64,000 nt of DNA, from NCBI GenBank assembly GCA_029449235.1, contig JANATG010000004.1, positions 1,922,001 to 1,986,000 on the forward strand, written 5' to 3'. The stretch is from Linnemannia schmuckeri. Taxonomy: Eukaryota > Mortierellomycota > Mortierellomycetes > Mortierellales > Mortierellaceae. Below are positions 23,660 to 35,700 of the stretch, one piece after another; position 1 is the stretch's first letter, and every line of letters starts with the position of its first letter. The position numbers and the translations under genes were made by a program. The notes below the pieces were generated by a model, which was not told the DNA's origin, ran no database searches, and saw only the letters and a list, made by a program, of their open reading frames with translations.

Positions 23660-24446
23660 TTTTTTTTAGTCTTTTTATTAGTGGCTTGTGTCCGTAGACT
23701 TAATATGATTATTTTGTGCAATAGTTTTGTGTATTTCTTTTTTGATGTTTTTGGAGATATCGTCCCAAGACTGGGTCTGATCATGCAAAAAGAGGGTGAT
23801 GTTGGCTGTGTGGACCCCAATCAGGCAACATGCTAAGAGTTGAGGAGCGGAGATGTTGTACTCGGGTTTGATGGAGAACTCAGGAGGCGTGAAAAAGAGG
23901 AGCGAGTGTAAATCCTCGTCCGACCAGAGGGGCTTGTCGGTATATTCCTTCAGCGTGGACTGCCATGCCAGATATTTGGCAGAGCACTGAAAGACGTAGT
24001 GATTCTTGTCTGCTCTCTGCTCTCTACATCCCCGCATTTCGCACTTTGGGTCTTGATTCCAGCGGTGAGCACGGAGTGTGCCACATGGAAGAATGTCTCG
24101 CTTGTATCGCCACCATATTGTGCGGGCTCTGTGAGGAATCTTTGCACGCCAGAACTTGCGCCATTGGGATGCAGATCCTTCCTCAGAGCGGGACGTTGAT
24201 ACAGTGGGGGACGGGTCTGTCCCTGGTAGCGGGGAGGAGGATAGGAAGTGCCGTAGTTGTTTGGTGGTAGCAGCGCCAAAAGTCACAATGCTCTTGCCGG
24301 CTCCATAGAGTACTATGGACAGTACTCGTTGTTGGATCCGGTCGCCTACCAGTCCCGCCGGCGGGTCCTGTATCACAGTAAGATAGGCCTGCGACATACT
24401 CCTGATTTTTGATTGGACGAGTTGGGAGACCAGACTTTCCCGTTCC
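23660..24446 (-). mobile_element. 5'-truncated non-LTR (LINE) retrotransposon fragment
   Basis: On the minus strand the element opens inside a reading frame (24,446 to the TAA at 23,678-23,680; about 255 codons). It encodes the C-terminal part of a LINE reverse-transcriptase protein. The zf-RVT-like domain is visible: FWRAKIPHRARTIWWR, then LPCGTLRAHRW, then a C-x4-C ... H-x4-C knuckle (KCEMRGC, HYVFQC). A very short 3' UTR (TAAAAAGACT) and eight A residues end the element, and perfect 16-bp direct repeats flank it. 5' truncation, A-tail and TSD are the hallmarks of target-primed reverse transcription. The frame is intact across the fragment, suggesting a fairly recent insertion. No promoter or catalytic RT domain remains. 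Confidence 0.9.
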
Positions 24447-24462
24447 TGTACTTGAGTGGAGA
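24447..24462. repeat. LINE target-site duplication, right copy
   Basis: Identical 16-mer to 23,644-23,659. Its last two bases overlap the first bases of the left terminal inverted repeat of the adjacent element. Confidence 0.85.
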
Positions 24463-24502
24463 AAGGAGGATAATGGGCGCAATAGTGACGTGACTGCCCT
24501 CC
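24461..24502 (+). repeat. Left terminal inverted repeat
   Basis: Begins GAAAGGAGG and continues through AATGGGCGC and TGACGT to ACTGCC, TCC. Read against the reverse complement of 29,036-29,077 it differs at only six positions (10, 11, 21, 25, 32, 39). Confidence 0.85.
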
Positions 24503-24757
24503 AATGGTCACAGCGTATTATTTTTAAACGACTCCGCTTGTCAGACTTGATCTTTCCCACAAGTCCACCTCTCAACTTTGCCCCTATATTCAATCTTACC
24601 CAGAATCTCCTCTTACCTCTGAACCCCCTCCACTCCCTCCCCTTCTCACACTTCATCTTACCCACAAGTTTATCTACTCTCCTCTATTACTCTTTGCCAG
24701 AATCTTGTACTCATTCTTCTCTTCCCAGCGCCTTAAGTCCCTACACATTTTGCAGCC

Positions 24758-27700
24758 ATGGGGTGTCGGTCCCTGTGGCGCCTTTTATCTAAGAAACAAT
24801 ACAAACCGGTGGTGCGATACCCTCGGAATCAGCCCTTCGGCATTGGTGCAAATGGGAATAAGTATCGTTTCGACATTCAAGGAACGATCTTCCCCACCAT
24901 CCGCTATGCCTACTCGAATTGCAGCTCGATGGAGGTTGCACACAAATTTGTTCTCCAGCGGATCAAACAACTGGCACCGTCCCCCTTGGACACGGTACTC
25001 TATCTCGATGGCGGACCTGCATAAGAGAAACAATTTGCCCACCAGCAGCGAGAACTGGCAAGAGCCAAGGCTCTCAAGGAAGCCGAGACTAAAGTTTCGA
25101 GTTTTGAGGATCATGTCAGGTCTGGCCGCCGAATCTGCAAACAGGAGTTTATCGACATCAAGAAGAAGTTGAGCGCGGCTTTCCGCTGGAATCCACAGAC
25201 GCGACATGATCTTGCCGAGTTCCTTAGGCATGCTGGATGGACTGTTGTGGAGTGTGAGACTGAGGCCGATACCAAGATCGCCAGTGATTATCAACCAGGT
25301 GATAATGTCATCTCAGCAGACTCAGATATGCTCGTCTACGACAAAATCTGGATTATCTGGCGCCCTATCTCAGGAAGTCGGTTCCTTGCATATCACATCA
25401 ACGAGGTCACGGCCGCCTTGAAGATGAACCGAGCACAGTTGACGGCCCTGAGAATAGTTTCGTTCAACGATTATAACAGGAACATTTTCGGTTTGGGCTG
25501 CCAGACCAACTTCAGTATTATCCAAAGCTTACCAGCCAAAGAAGGTATGTTGACGGCAGTTTGTTATGTCATGTTGTCTTACAAGATAAGCCGATGTTTA
25601 AACTCTCAATATTAATCCTCTAAGCTTTATAATTTTTGACATTAGGCACCAACGCTGAGGACATGGTAAAAGCCTATCTCGTCGATCCCCGAGTTGTCCT
25701 GAATAACAAGACCCAAATCAACTTTGATATTCCCATCAGAGTGCTTGTGCATGGCCTGCAGACGCCTGCAACGCCGACGATTCGTACTAACGCCGATGGA
25801 AGTGATGCGTCGACGTTCGATGCGATCAGGGGGCGGTATAAGAGGGCTCAACACGAGTATGACCGCCAGAAACGGGAGAAGGAGCTATCTAAAGCCCTGG
25901 CTACGAGGTATACTTAGTCATTCTTGCTCCGTTTGTGTCGACTCTCATATTAGCCACAACACCGTTTTGTTAATGTAAATCCTCTTCATTTTGTAATATA
26001 GTTCCTTCCTCTCCTGAGGAGTGGATTCCTAGGCACCGGTCTTCACAACGCTACAACCGCTATCGAACCATTGATCGCCTACCACCACTTCAATCGCATT
26101 CAAAGGACAGTGTATCGGAATCCCCTCTTCCCGCGCCCAAGATACTTTGTCAAAATAAGGACATGGAAACTTCAGCACCCTCCACCAAAGGCGATGAAAA
26201 ATTATACATGGAAGCCTTGGAGGACGATGCTCACGCCTTCAACCGACAAGACGATCGATGACCCAGCTAAGTCTGACTCCAATTCCAAGAAGGTCCCCCA
26301 AGCACTCTCGTCACGCCAAGGACGCCATTCTTTGGATATGATGGACAAGGCACAGGTCATGCGGGAAATCGCATGGGAGCATCCTGCAGCGAGTCTCAGA
26401 GTCGGTACCCTACGAGGCAATGTCAAGGCCGTCCTAATGGAGGACACGGTTGTGGCTGACGCTGTTGTGAAATGTGTCAAGGGTACCATCCATCAAGCTC
26501 GCCAGATCATGCGGCAGTGTCAAGGACTGATCGGGGCCTTTATCGAGCGCGTCCTTGCCTATGATGTCGTCAAAACATCTGATCGTGATCAAGCCTTCCT
26601 GGACTATTTGTGTCCACGAGTAGAACCCAAGAGATCCAGCGATGCGTCCGATGACGAACAGGACATGCGTCAGATTGATCTGGAGGACGACAACACCAAG
26701 GACGTCCAGATATCCTTTCTTTGGAGTTTTATGACGTACCTATATACAGGAAACAAGCCTTCGACAACAGGAGTCACCGCTGGACTCAACCCACGACTTG
26801 GCGAGCTATGCCGGAACAGCAAGCAGGTTGGGGTTGGCGAGGTCGTTGGCATGTTTATTCTGCGCCTAGAGGAGTTGGGGATCCATACATCTGTACGGCT
26901 CAAATCCGACATCAACAAGGCGAGTGAGTACCCTGCGGAGATTGTGGTACGCTCCGTGTCCTGTCAGCTGGCGGCCAACCTGAAGCGAATGTATCGCCAT
27001 GGAAGCCATGACCTTATAGAGAAGCTAACTTGTATAATAACCCCACATTGATCATTTTATATTTAGTATTCTGAAAACAAAATTAAACTTTTTGATATTT
27101 CCTTTTTTTATTGTAGATGGAAACGGCACGAAAGAAAAGCCATGCGATCGGATGCGACTTGGGCATTCGAGAGGGTCTGAGTGCTATTGAGAACTTTGTG
27201 GCACTGAACAGGACTGCTGGGTCCAATCGACGGATAGTCTCCATATCGCCTGTCAAGAACGGATTCGTGTCTTTTTCAGAATTGGAGCTGGTCAAACTGT
27301 TCTGGAAGAGTCCAATACTGAAGGCCAGGAGACTCGATATCGCAAAGGTGAACTTTCCCAACTGTTCAGCCTTGACAGATGTAATGGTTTGGATGCGTGA
27401 TCGTGAGCCGGGATATTTCATCAAACGGCTTTTGTGCGACGTGGCCCCTGAAGGTTTGACTAGCAGGAAGAAAGGGCAAGCAGGATACAGAGGGGCAGTC
27501 GAGCTCAAGTCCATCGAGCAAATCAAGGATCATCTCCGGAATATTCGGAGTTCCGGCTTCGAGGCCTCGACATACGACAACAATCGTTATTTGCTGCGTG
27601 GATCTATGCGTACCAACGACTTCACAGTGCAGCCCGCGGCATTCAAGTTGAAGGAACTGCAGTCTGTGAGATACAAGCGTTTGTCAGAGGACAAGTTGCC

Positions 27701-29013
27701 GCCCCGCCGTACGCGCCTTACGTCCACAGTTGGTGGGACTGACTATTACTTGACCGAGATCAGAAATGTTCGGCAGTAGGGAAGATGTCGCCTTTTACTG
27801 GCCGAACTGTCCACCGGAGAATATCAAGATCCTTTGTCTGGACCTCGGTCAGGCGTGCACTACGGCCGCGAGCGCGATCTTCCTGGACTTTGCCTCCTCT
27901 AGCAGTGCCAGCAAGGGAAAGACCCCTGTCAAGACGGCCACCTCAACCTCGGTCACGACAGCTTCGGCCTCTACCACCGCCTGCAACTCGTCGGCCATCA
28001 CTCCCATGTCGACCAGTTCAACCTCCCACCTCAAAGCAGCCATACTTTTCACAACTTGGCAGCCAACCAAAAGGCGATTATGCAGCCAATATTCAAGCAT
28101 CGACATTGGATGGAGGACCAAAAGTGACTTGTGCCCCCCGGCGCCTCCAAGTCAGTCGAGCAGATTGAGTCGGATCTTCCAGCTCTTTGCGGCGAGGGTG
28201 CCAGCGTGGTGGCCTATTTGGCGGAGCTTCATAAATTCCAAGATCAGCTCGATTTGTTTTACAATGGCAACAACGATATCTATATGAAGCACGGATGGGA
28301 CGCTGAGCGGGCTCGGGACGAAGAGTTCAAGGTTGTGGCGAACCGGCTGCTCGGCCTGGTGGGCGGATCAATCAGCTGCAAGCGCAAGGCCGAGAATATG
28401 GTTGTTATCGGGATTGGGCTGGGCGACTTCTCAAGCAAGACCAGACTTTCGTCCTTGCACGGGTCTTTTGTCTCGTACTTTGTGGGAATAGTAAGTACTC
28501 CAAGTACTTTATCACCTCGATATTTTTGGCCTGCTTTTAATTGTAGTTTCTTCTATTGACACGCTGCATCTATCACCATCGACCTTTTTTTAAGCCAGGG
28601 CGCTAGGCTATATCGTGGTGGGTCTCAATGAATACTACACCAGCAAAAAGTGCCCGGTCTGCCAACACTTCGTCTCTCAAGTCAACAACAGGAGACTGTA
28701 TTGCCGGAACTGTGGAGTGTTCATGCATCGCGATATTATGGCCGCGGACAACATGTGTAACATCGTTCGCAGCTATCTACTCGAGCAGCGGCGCCCACGG
28801 TATTTGCAGCCCATCGACGCCAAAGGACATTATCCATGAGAAGAGGAGTGCGATTGCGGATTGGAGGAAAACACGGTCAGCATCAACTCTGCCACCCAGG
28901 AAGTCACCAAGTCCAACGCTGATACAGCTGAAGGCTCCAACAAGAAACATAGGCCAGTGGAGGAGGGTGCTCAAGGAAGAAGAACCAAGCGAAAGGCGCT
29001 TCAGCATCCGTAG
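24758..29013 (+). pseudogene. Composite nuclease: XPG/FEN1-like N-terminus joined to TnpB/Fanzor-like RuvC and zinc ribbon (decayed)
   Basis: N-terminal part (24,758-25,544): MGCRSLWRLL start, FDIQGTIFPTIRYAYS, VLYLDGG (FEN N-domain), then GWTVVECETEAD and VISADSDMLVY (I-domain acidic cluster) and SFNDYNRNIFGLG, the order of FEN1/XPG nucleases. The middle is a family-specific region with an acidic stretch. The C-terminal part has LTSTVGGTDYYLTEIRNV; a RuvC-I-like LCLDLGQA (Asp codon at 27,841); VVIGIGLGDFSS...LSSLHGSF; GYIVVGLNEYYTSKKC; and a CPVC-x14-CRNC zinc ribbon followed by HRDIMAADN, the RuvC-III signature of TnpB/Fanzor proteins. A basic tail (RRTKRKA) ends at the TAG at 29,011-29,013. 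Introns are likely at 25,545-25,645 and 25,908-26,000, with others suspected at 27,032-27,116 and 28,491-28,600. Lesions: TAA at 25,022-25,024, TGA at 28,125-28,127, TGA at 28,837-28,839, and frame changes near 26,100, 27,770 and 27,900-28,000. It could be two genes, but order, orientation and frame suit one protein. Confidence 0.75.
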
Positions 29014-29035
29014 ACTAGTTCGTGCGTTGATGATC

Positions 29036-29077
29036 GGATGGCAGTGACGTCATTATCGCGCCCATTGCCCTCCTTTC
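29036..29077 (-). repeat. Right terminal inverted repeat
   Basis: Reverse-complement partner of 24,461-24,502. It contains a perfect TGACGTCA (29,045-29,052), the consensus cAMP-response/bZIP site; the left copy has TGACGTGA at the matching place. Confidence 0.85.
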
Positions 29078-29211
29078 ACCCAACAGCGCTCTTCGCACTT
29101 TATCATCCTTCTTACTTCCCACCTTACCCTCCATCTTCCGTCCTCATCGTCCTATACCCTTTTCAGCTTCTCACCCTTTTTTTCATCAACATTAACAGCC
29201 CGAGTCAGTAA

Positions 29212-32200
29212 ATGAAGTCGGCTCAGGGAAGAATCAAACCATCAAAGAGGAGAACCATCGTTTGTTCAGTCCTGGCCTTGGGCCTGGCCCTCGCTTGCGT
29301 GAGTGCCGTCAAGCGCGAGGACTTCAAAACTTGCTCTCAAAGTGGCTTCTGTACCCGCAACAGGGCATACGCAGATATTGCCAAGGAAAATCCTCAATGG
29401 GCTTCTCCTTTTCAGCTCAACCCCTCCTCCCTGCGCCTTCACAAGGGCGTCCTCACTGGCGATCTTATTAACGTTCAGGAGGACAAGCAGCCCTCTGACA
29501 AGCCCGCGATGGCGTTTGAGCTGCACTTACTCGACACTGATGCAGCCCGTGTTCGTATCAATGAGCGCAACCCCATCCATCCTCGTTACGACGGCGTTCA
29601 GGACACTGTTCTGGTCAAGCCATATGGACACGCCACCGAGAAATCATACCAGAAGCTGGGCAAGGACGAGAACGGTGTCTTGACTATCCAGTACGGCGCC
29701 CAGAATCAGAACACTGTTAGGATCAGCTCAGCACCCTTCAAGGTCGAATTCCTTGTGAACGGTGTGCCTACAGTCCTCTTGAATGACGAGGGTCTGTTGC
29801 GATTCGAGCGTCTCAGGAACAAAGAGGAACCCAAGGTTGAAGAGGAGGGAGTAAAGCAGGAAGAGGAGACTGATAGTGATCCATTGGTTGAGCAGAAGGC
29901 TGGTGGTAATGACATCGAGATTACAGTTGAAAAGTCCGAGTTGGAGAAGAAGCTGGAAGAGAACCTGTGGGAGGAGAGGTTCAAGGAGTTTACCGATTCC
30001 AAGCCCAGAGGTACGCATATCGAGGCTATCGTCTAACGGTTACTATTTATTTGAATCACCGTTGTTTCTTGTCAGGGCACGATACTAAGATTTCCCCTTA
30101 TTACTGTAATTATAGGTCCAGAGTCGTTTGGCATGGACATTACATTCTCGGGAATCAATCATGTATACGGTATTCCCGAGCACGCCTCCAGCCTCTCGCT
30201 CAAAGCCACCCGTGGACCCGATGCTCCTTACACTGAGCCCTATAGACTGTACAACTTGGACGTGTTCGAATACGAGGGCGACAACCCAATGGCACTCTAC
30301 GGATCAGTTCCCTTCATGCTCGGTCACAGCAAGAACAGCACCGCTGCTGTGTTCTGGATGAACGCCGCCGAAACCTGGGTTGATGTGGAGAAAAGCCCCG
30401 AGGACAAGAATGGTGGTATTCTCTCCTGGATTAAATCAAAGAAGGCTGTGCAACCCGCTGCCACCAAGACTCACTGGATCAGTGAGGCAGGGGTGCTGGA
30501 TTTGTTCGTCTTCCTTGGACCAACCCACCGCGACATTTTCCGCCAGTATGCATCGCTTGTTGGCACCACTGCTTTGCCCCAAGCCTTCTCGATCGCCTAC
30601 CACCAGTGTCGATGGAACTACAACAACCAGAAGGATGTCGCCGAGGTCGATGCAGGATTTGACGAGCACGACATTCCTTATGATGTTCTCTGGTTGGACA
30701 TTGAGCACACCAACGGCAAGAGATACTTTACCTGGGACGAGGCCAAGTTCCCTAACCCCACGGAGATGCAGGAATCCCTGAGCAGCAAGGGTCGAAAGGT
30801 GAGTCGATCGCCGCTTTCGCTTGAGGATTACAACAATACTTCAAGGTCATAATCAGATAAGACTAACGTTTTCTTGAATTGTACTAGATGGTGACCATTA
30901 TCGATCCTCACATCAAGAAAGATGCCGATTATCATGTTTCGAAGGAGGGCGCTGAACTGGACGTGTACATCAAGAACAAGGACGGCAACTCGGATTTTGA
31001 CGGATGGTGCTGGCCTGGTAGCTCCCAGTGGATCGACTTTTACAACCCCAAGGCACGTGATTGGTGGGCATCCCAGTTCTCGTACGACAAATACATTGGC
31101 TCGACCAAGTCTTTGTTCACCTGGAATGATATGAACGAACCTTCTGTCTTCAGCGGTCCTGAAATCACCATCCCCAAGGATGTCATTCATTACGGAAATG
31201 TCGAGCATCGCAACGTCCACAACCTCTACGGAACCATGTTTGTAAGGGATACTGAGAATACTGTCGAGTACCTTGTATGATTGTCAGCGTGGCCAGATAC
31301 TTATGCTCCTCTTTATAACTCTTATTCAACAGCACTCGGCTACTGCTCAAGGTCTGACTCATCGTAATGAGACCAACCAGCGTCCCTTTGTACTCTCGCG
31401 CGCATTCTTTGCTGGTACTCAGCGTTATGGAGCCATCTGGACAGGCGATAACGTTGCCAGCTGGGAGCATCTCGAGCTGGCCTCACCAATGCTTCTCACT
31501 ATTGGAATTTCGGGCATTCCCTTCTCAGGAGCAGATGTTGGCGGTTTCTTTGGAAATCCTGACGCAGAGCTGTTGACCCGTTGGTACCAGGCCGGCATCT
31601 ATTATCCCTTCTTCCGTGCCCACGCTCATCTTGACAGCAAGCGTCGCGAGCCCTGGTTATTCGGTGAGCCCTACACGACCCAGATCCGCGAGGCCATTCG
31701 GACTCGTTATACCTTGTTGCCTTTCTGGTACACTCTCTTCCAGGAGGCCAGTGTTGAGGGAACACCCATCATCCGGTAAGATTATTATTACTCAATGCCA
31801 GAAGTAGAAATCTGTAGTGAATGGGCTTATAAGCTATAGAGCTGACCTTAGTGATTCTTTATTTACCTTATAGCCCTATGTTCACGGTTTTCCCTGAGGA
31901 TGAGTCTGTGTTTGGTATGGACGATCAGTACATGATTGGAGACGCGCTCTTGGTCAAGCCTGTTGTCAAGGCAGCCGCAATCCGGTCGAACGTGTATTTT
32001 GCAGGCAAGGAGAAGTGGTTTGACATCAAGGATTACAGTGTTGAGCAAGGGCCTGGCTTTAAGGATGTCGACTCTCCTGCCGATAAGATCCCTGTTTACC
32101 AGCGTGCAGGAACTATTGTCCCCAAGCGCGAGAGACCACGTCGGTCATCCAAGGCTATGGAGAACGACCCCTTCACACTTGTGATTGCGTTGGATAGCAA

Positions 32201-32546
32201 GGGCGAGGCTTCGGGACGACTCTATTTGGATGATGGAGAGTCGTTCAACTACGAGAAGGGCGATTACATTCTGAGGGACTTCAAGGTCTCGAAGGGTGTT
32301 TTGACTTCGCGAAAGGTTGAGTCGGCAGCAGCAGTGCCATCGCATGAGAGCGCGTTCGCAGAGAAGGCTGGAGGACTGAGGATTGAGCGTCTGGTTATCT
32401 TGGGTTTAACTGCCCCTTTGAAAAAGGTCACTGTTGGAGACCGCGCTGTGCAGGTGGACTGCTCACAGGTCGGAGGCAGCTATGTCTGCACCGTCAAGGA
32501 GCCTCAGGTCACTGTCGGCAAGGACTTTGACCTGTCCTTCGCGTAA
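29212..32546 (+). CDS. ROT2: Glucosidase II catalytic alpha subunit (GH31)
   Basis: ER enzyme trimming the two inner glucoses of N-glycans in the calnexin cycle. Exons 29212-30010, 30116-30798, 30888-31241, 31333-31775 and 31874-32546 agree in phase; 983 aa. An N-terminal signal peptide (basic GRIKPSKRR, then IVCSVLALGLALACVSA) precedes the glucosidase II signature VKREDFKTCSQSGFCTRNR. The GH31 barrel has LWLDIEHTNGKRYFTWD, the nucleophile motif FTWNDMNEPSVF, the acid/base region YGAIWTGDN and GADVGGFFGNP. There is no C-terminal HDEL, as usual, since retention is through the beta subunit. A Glu/Lys-rich insert at about residues 205-255 is normal for the family. The promoter space is only 135 bp up to the mobile-element TIR. 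Confidence 0.97.
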
Positions 32547-32723
32547 AAGTTTAAAAGTGACCGTCAATTAATTTATCGCGTCAAAGACGTATCAAAAAAA
32601 TAAACATAAGAAACGCGCAGAAAGGAAAGAGGACGGCTAATTTTTAAGAGCTGAAAAGGTCAAACGGTTCGCTGTAACGTTTACTCCATCATCCTTCAAC
32701 ACAACACAGCAAACAGGAATAGC

Positions 32724-35700
32724 ATGGACCCCGACACCGAGTCACTGTTGGTGTCAACCTGTTTGGCCCTCGGAGGGTTCGAAGACCGGTCCGAGAACCT
32801 TGACGACACCTCTCGGGTCTATGTCATGGGTGATGAATGTCTTGGTATGTGACAGGGAGTTATTTTGCTCATACAAGTATAGTAACAACAGTGGTCCGTT
32901 CTATTTGAAGTTGCACTCACAAAACCATTTTTTATATGCGATTTTTATAGAGTGTTTGAAGGATATCAAAAAGTTCATCAAGTATTATGAGGAAGCAGGA
33001 GACAACGTGGCGCTCACATTTTTGGGAAAGATGGGTATCCTGGAAAAGGATCTCATCCCTATCGTTCTCCTCAACTCACCTGCCGACAACAGCATCAAAG
33101 AACGACTTGTTCTTGCCTGCAGTAAGAAAGGAGATACTAGATGCACCGAAGAAGTTTTTTTGCTGCCGCTGAAGGTATCATGGTCGCTAACGGCGTTTCC
33201 CTCACTCTCTTGAACACAACTATAGTTGAGCTGATGGTGCCGATGACATGGATTATCGACTACGAGGAATTGAAAAAGATTGCGACTGCAGAGGAAGACG
33301 ACAGTATTGTAGGAAACCTGTACGAGAAGAACGAAATTCTGCGAAACTACAAGAAAGCGTTTCTTCAACCTGGGGTTCTTAATGCTGTCTTTGATGTCTT
33401 ATTGCGACCAATCCAAGTCGAATATCGAGTGAGGACTACAAGAGATACAGCTATCATTCGTCTCGGACTCTCACTCTTCCGCAACTTGGTCGCTATTCGG
33501 GATGCTGAGACCTCTCTGGCTGGATCTATGGATCAATTCCTCAGCTCCATAATGCAGGTAAGATGGAAAACACATGAAGAGAGCAATAAACCTGGGACAA
33601 CTTCTGTGAAGCTACCTGGTACTGGAGGCGCTTCTAATATTTAAGCTCTTTATTTGTTTTACTGTTCTAGGATCAACTGCTGGAGCGGTTTCAAGAGGAG
33701 AACGTCATGTCGTTGCTTGTGACACTCGCGTCTTCTTCAAAAGATTCTCAGCTCGCAGAATGGAATGCGATCACCATGGAGATATTTTACTACATTTTCT
33801 CAGGGGTTGAGCCGGAAGAGTTGATGCCTGCAGTTGTTTCGTCCACTGTACGTACTTCTATGCATGGTATCCTCATTCAAACTCATTGAACTACTGTAAT
33901 GTATCCTGGCGGGTTGTTGACGTACTCTTTCATTAAACTTTTATTCTGTAGGGCTCAGTCAGGAACTCTAAGCTGGAGGAGCTGTTACAGAAGGAGGAGA
34001 GAGAAAAGCAAGCACAGTCAACAGCTGGAAGGAAACGACATGATCGTTTTGGTACAACGGGAGAGGCTCGTCTCACGGTTCGTGTTCTTGATAGCTTGGA
34101 ATCCATATGCTGCCAAGTTATCGTCGAGTAAGCTTAAACTAACTCGCCCTCTTGATTTGATCTGATCAAACAATAGGACGGGCGAAGGATGGTCCTTCAT
34201 CAAAAAGGCGCTCTTTTCTCGTCGATTGAGAAGCAACTGGACAGCGTTAAGAAGCCCAAGGCCAAAACTAAACGCCAAAAGGTGTGCTGAAATATATCCA
34301 AAGGTAGAATACTTCTCTTGTTATTTGGATTGCAACTAATCAACGCGTTTGCTTTCCATGATTTATAGGAATTAGACGATTTCAAAAAGACGCTATCGAA
34401 ATCAGGAGCAGAGAACCTCCGGAATATCGCGTTGACTGTGCTGGAGAGTTGCTTCAATCGTAAGTGACCTTGCAAGAAGTAACCGTATGGATTGGCTGGC
34501 AAAACCACAGGTTCGTCTACCATTCTAACATTTCCTTCAAATCTTTATCCAAATAGCATTGTTCGAATCCATTCGCAGGGATATCGAAATGGGAAGGGAA
34601 AGAGTCAAGCCTTATCATGTGAGCCAGTCCCATGTCTTGATGGCGTTTCTACTCCAATTCAGACGGCTATATGTAGAAAACCTGATCAAACAGCCCCGTC
34701 AGACCAAGAAGGACATTATAGAGCAGGATATGAAGAGACTAACAGAAATGCTGAAGACTTTTTTCCGACATGAGCCCGAACGCCTCCTGGAATTGAAAAC
34801 CATCGTAGATGCACAGGACTGGGGCAAATTACAGCATCTTAGCGATAGTGCACTCTCGGCACATCAACACACAGTCTATGAGAGTAAGAAGGCCGAGATT
34901 ATGCATCTCCAGGAAGAGAAGTTATTGCAACTTGAGGAGGAGTACCGAAAAAGTGTCGAGGCCTGGGACTATGATTTGATTTCCACTGCAGTCGATAAGG
35001 CGACTGTGTTTCAAATTATTCGGTACATTCGCGACAGAGTGGAACGCAACGAAAAGGTATCTCTCTTACCATAGTTGTTTTGGCTTTTCGCACGAGTACC
35101 AAGGAAAGTAGTTTTTCGTTCATTCCTTCTAATCGCCGTTTTTTTTTTTTTTTTTTTTTTTTTTTTGCACCACTGTAGGATTTGACTAGCAATATCAGAA
35201 AGGCGTTGGATTGCTTCCAAGAGATTGTAAGTGGTGCATCTCATGTCAGGATCGTATTCGTAACCCATCACTTTGTTTTTTTCTGAACTAATCGAGAGTG
35301 ATTTTCTTTTACGTAGCTTGTGGCCTTGAATGGCATGTACAAATCGCCCAACGAGCAGTACCGCGAAGCTTCCGACAACGTCCAAAACAACTTGTACTAT
35401 GAGGAAGGCACCCTCGAGTTGTTCTTGGATCTAGTCAAAGGATACAAGAGACAATCACCCAAGTAATTCTTTGACTATATCCTTTGTTGTTTTACACATT
35501 TCCGCGAATACTATACACCGGGACAAGGTCCGTAGTTACTCACGTTTTCTGCTGTTTTCACGATAGGTATTTGATGACTCTGATCAGGATGAATCACATT
35601 CTACTTAAGACTCTGGAAACGTATTCGCAGGAGAAGGCCTACATTGCCATCAACAAAAAGCATGCCATGAAGATAAAAAAGAAAAAGACCAGTAAGTTTG

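Larger units (their letters stand above)
24461..29077. mobile_element. TIR-bounded element carrying an XPG/FEN-like + TnpB/Fanzor-like gene
   Basis: A 4.6-kb unit bounded by 42-bp inverted repeats (24,461-24,502 and 29,036-29,077, 36 matches), with a single decayed gene in between. No DDE transposase, reverse transcriptase or Rep/helicase was found inside, so it looks non-autonomous, or mobilised by the encoded protein in an unknown way. An obvious target-site duplication was not found next to the TIRs. The right end lies 135 bp before the glucosidase II start codon. Confidence 0.75.

Noticed and set aside
24785..25294. 169-codon minus-strand frame in the mobile element
   Set aside because: Antisense of the XPG/FEN-like region, whose motifs read clearly on the plus strand.
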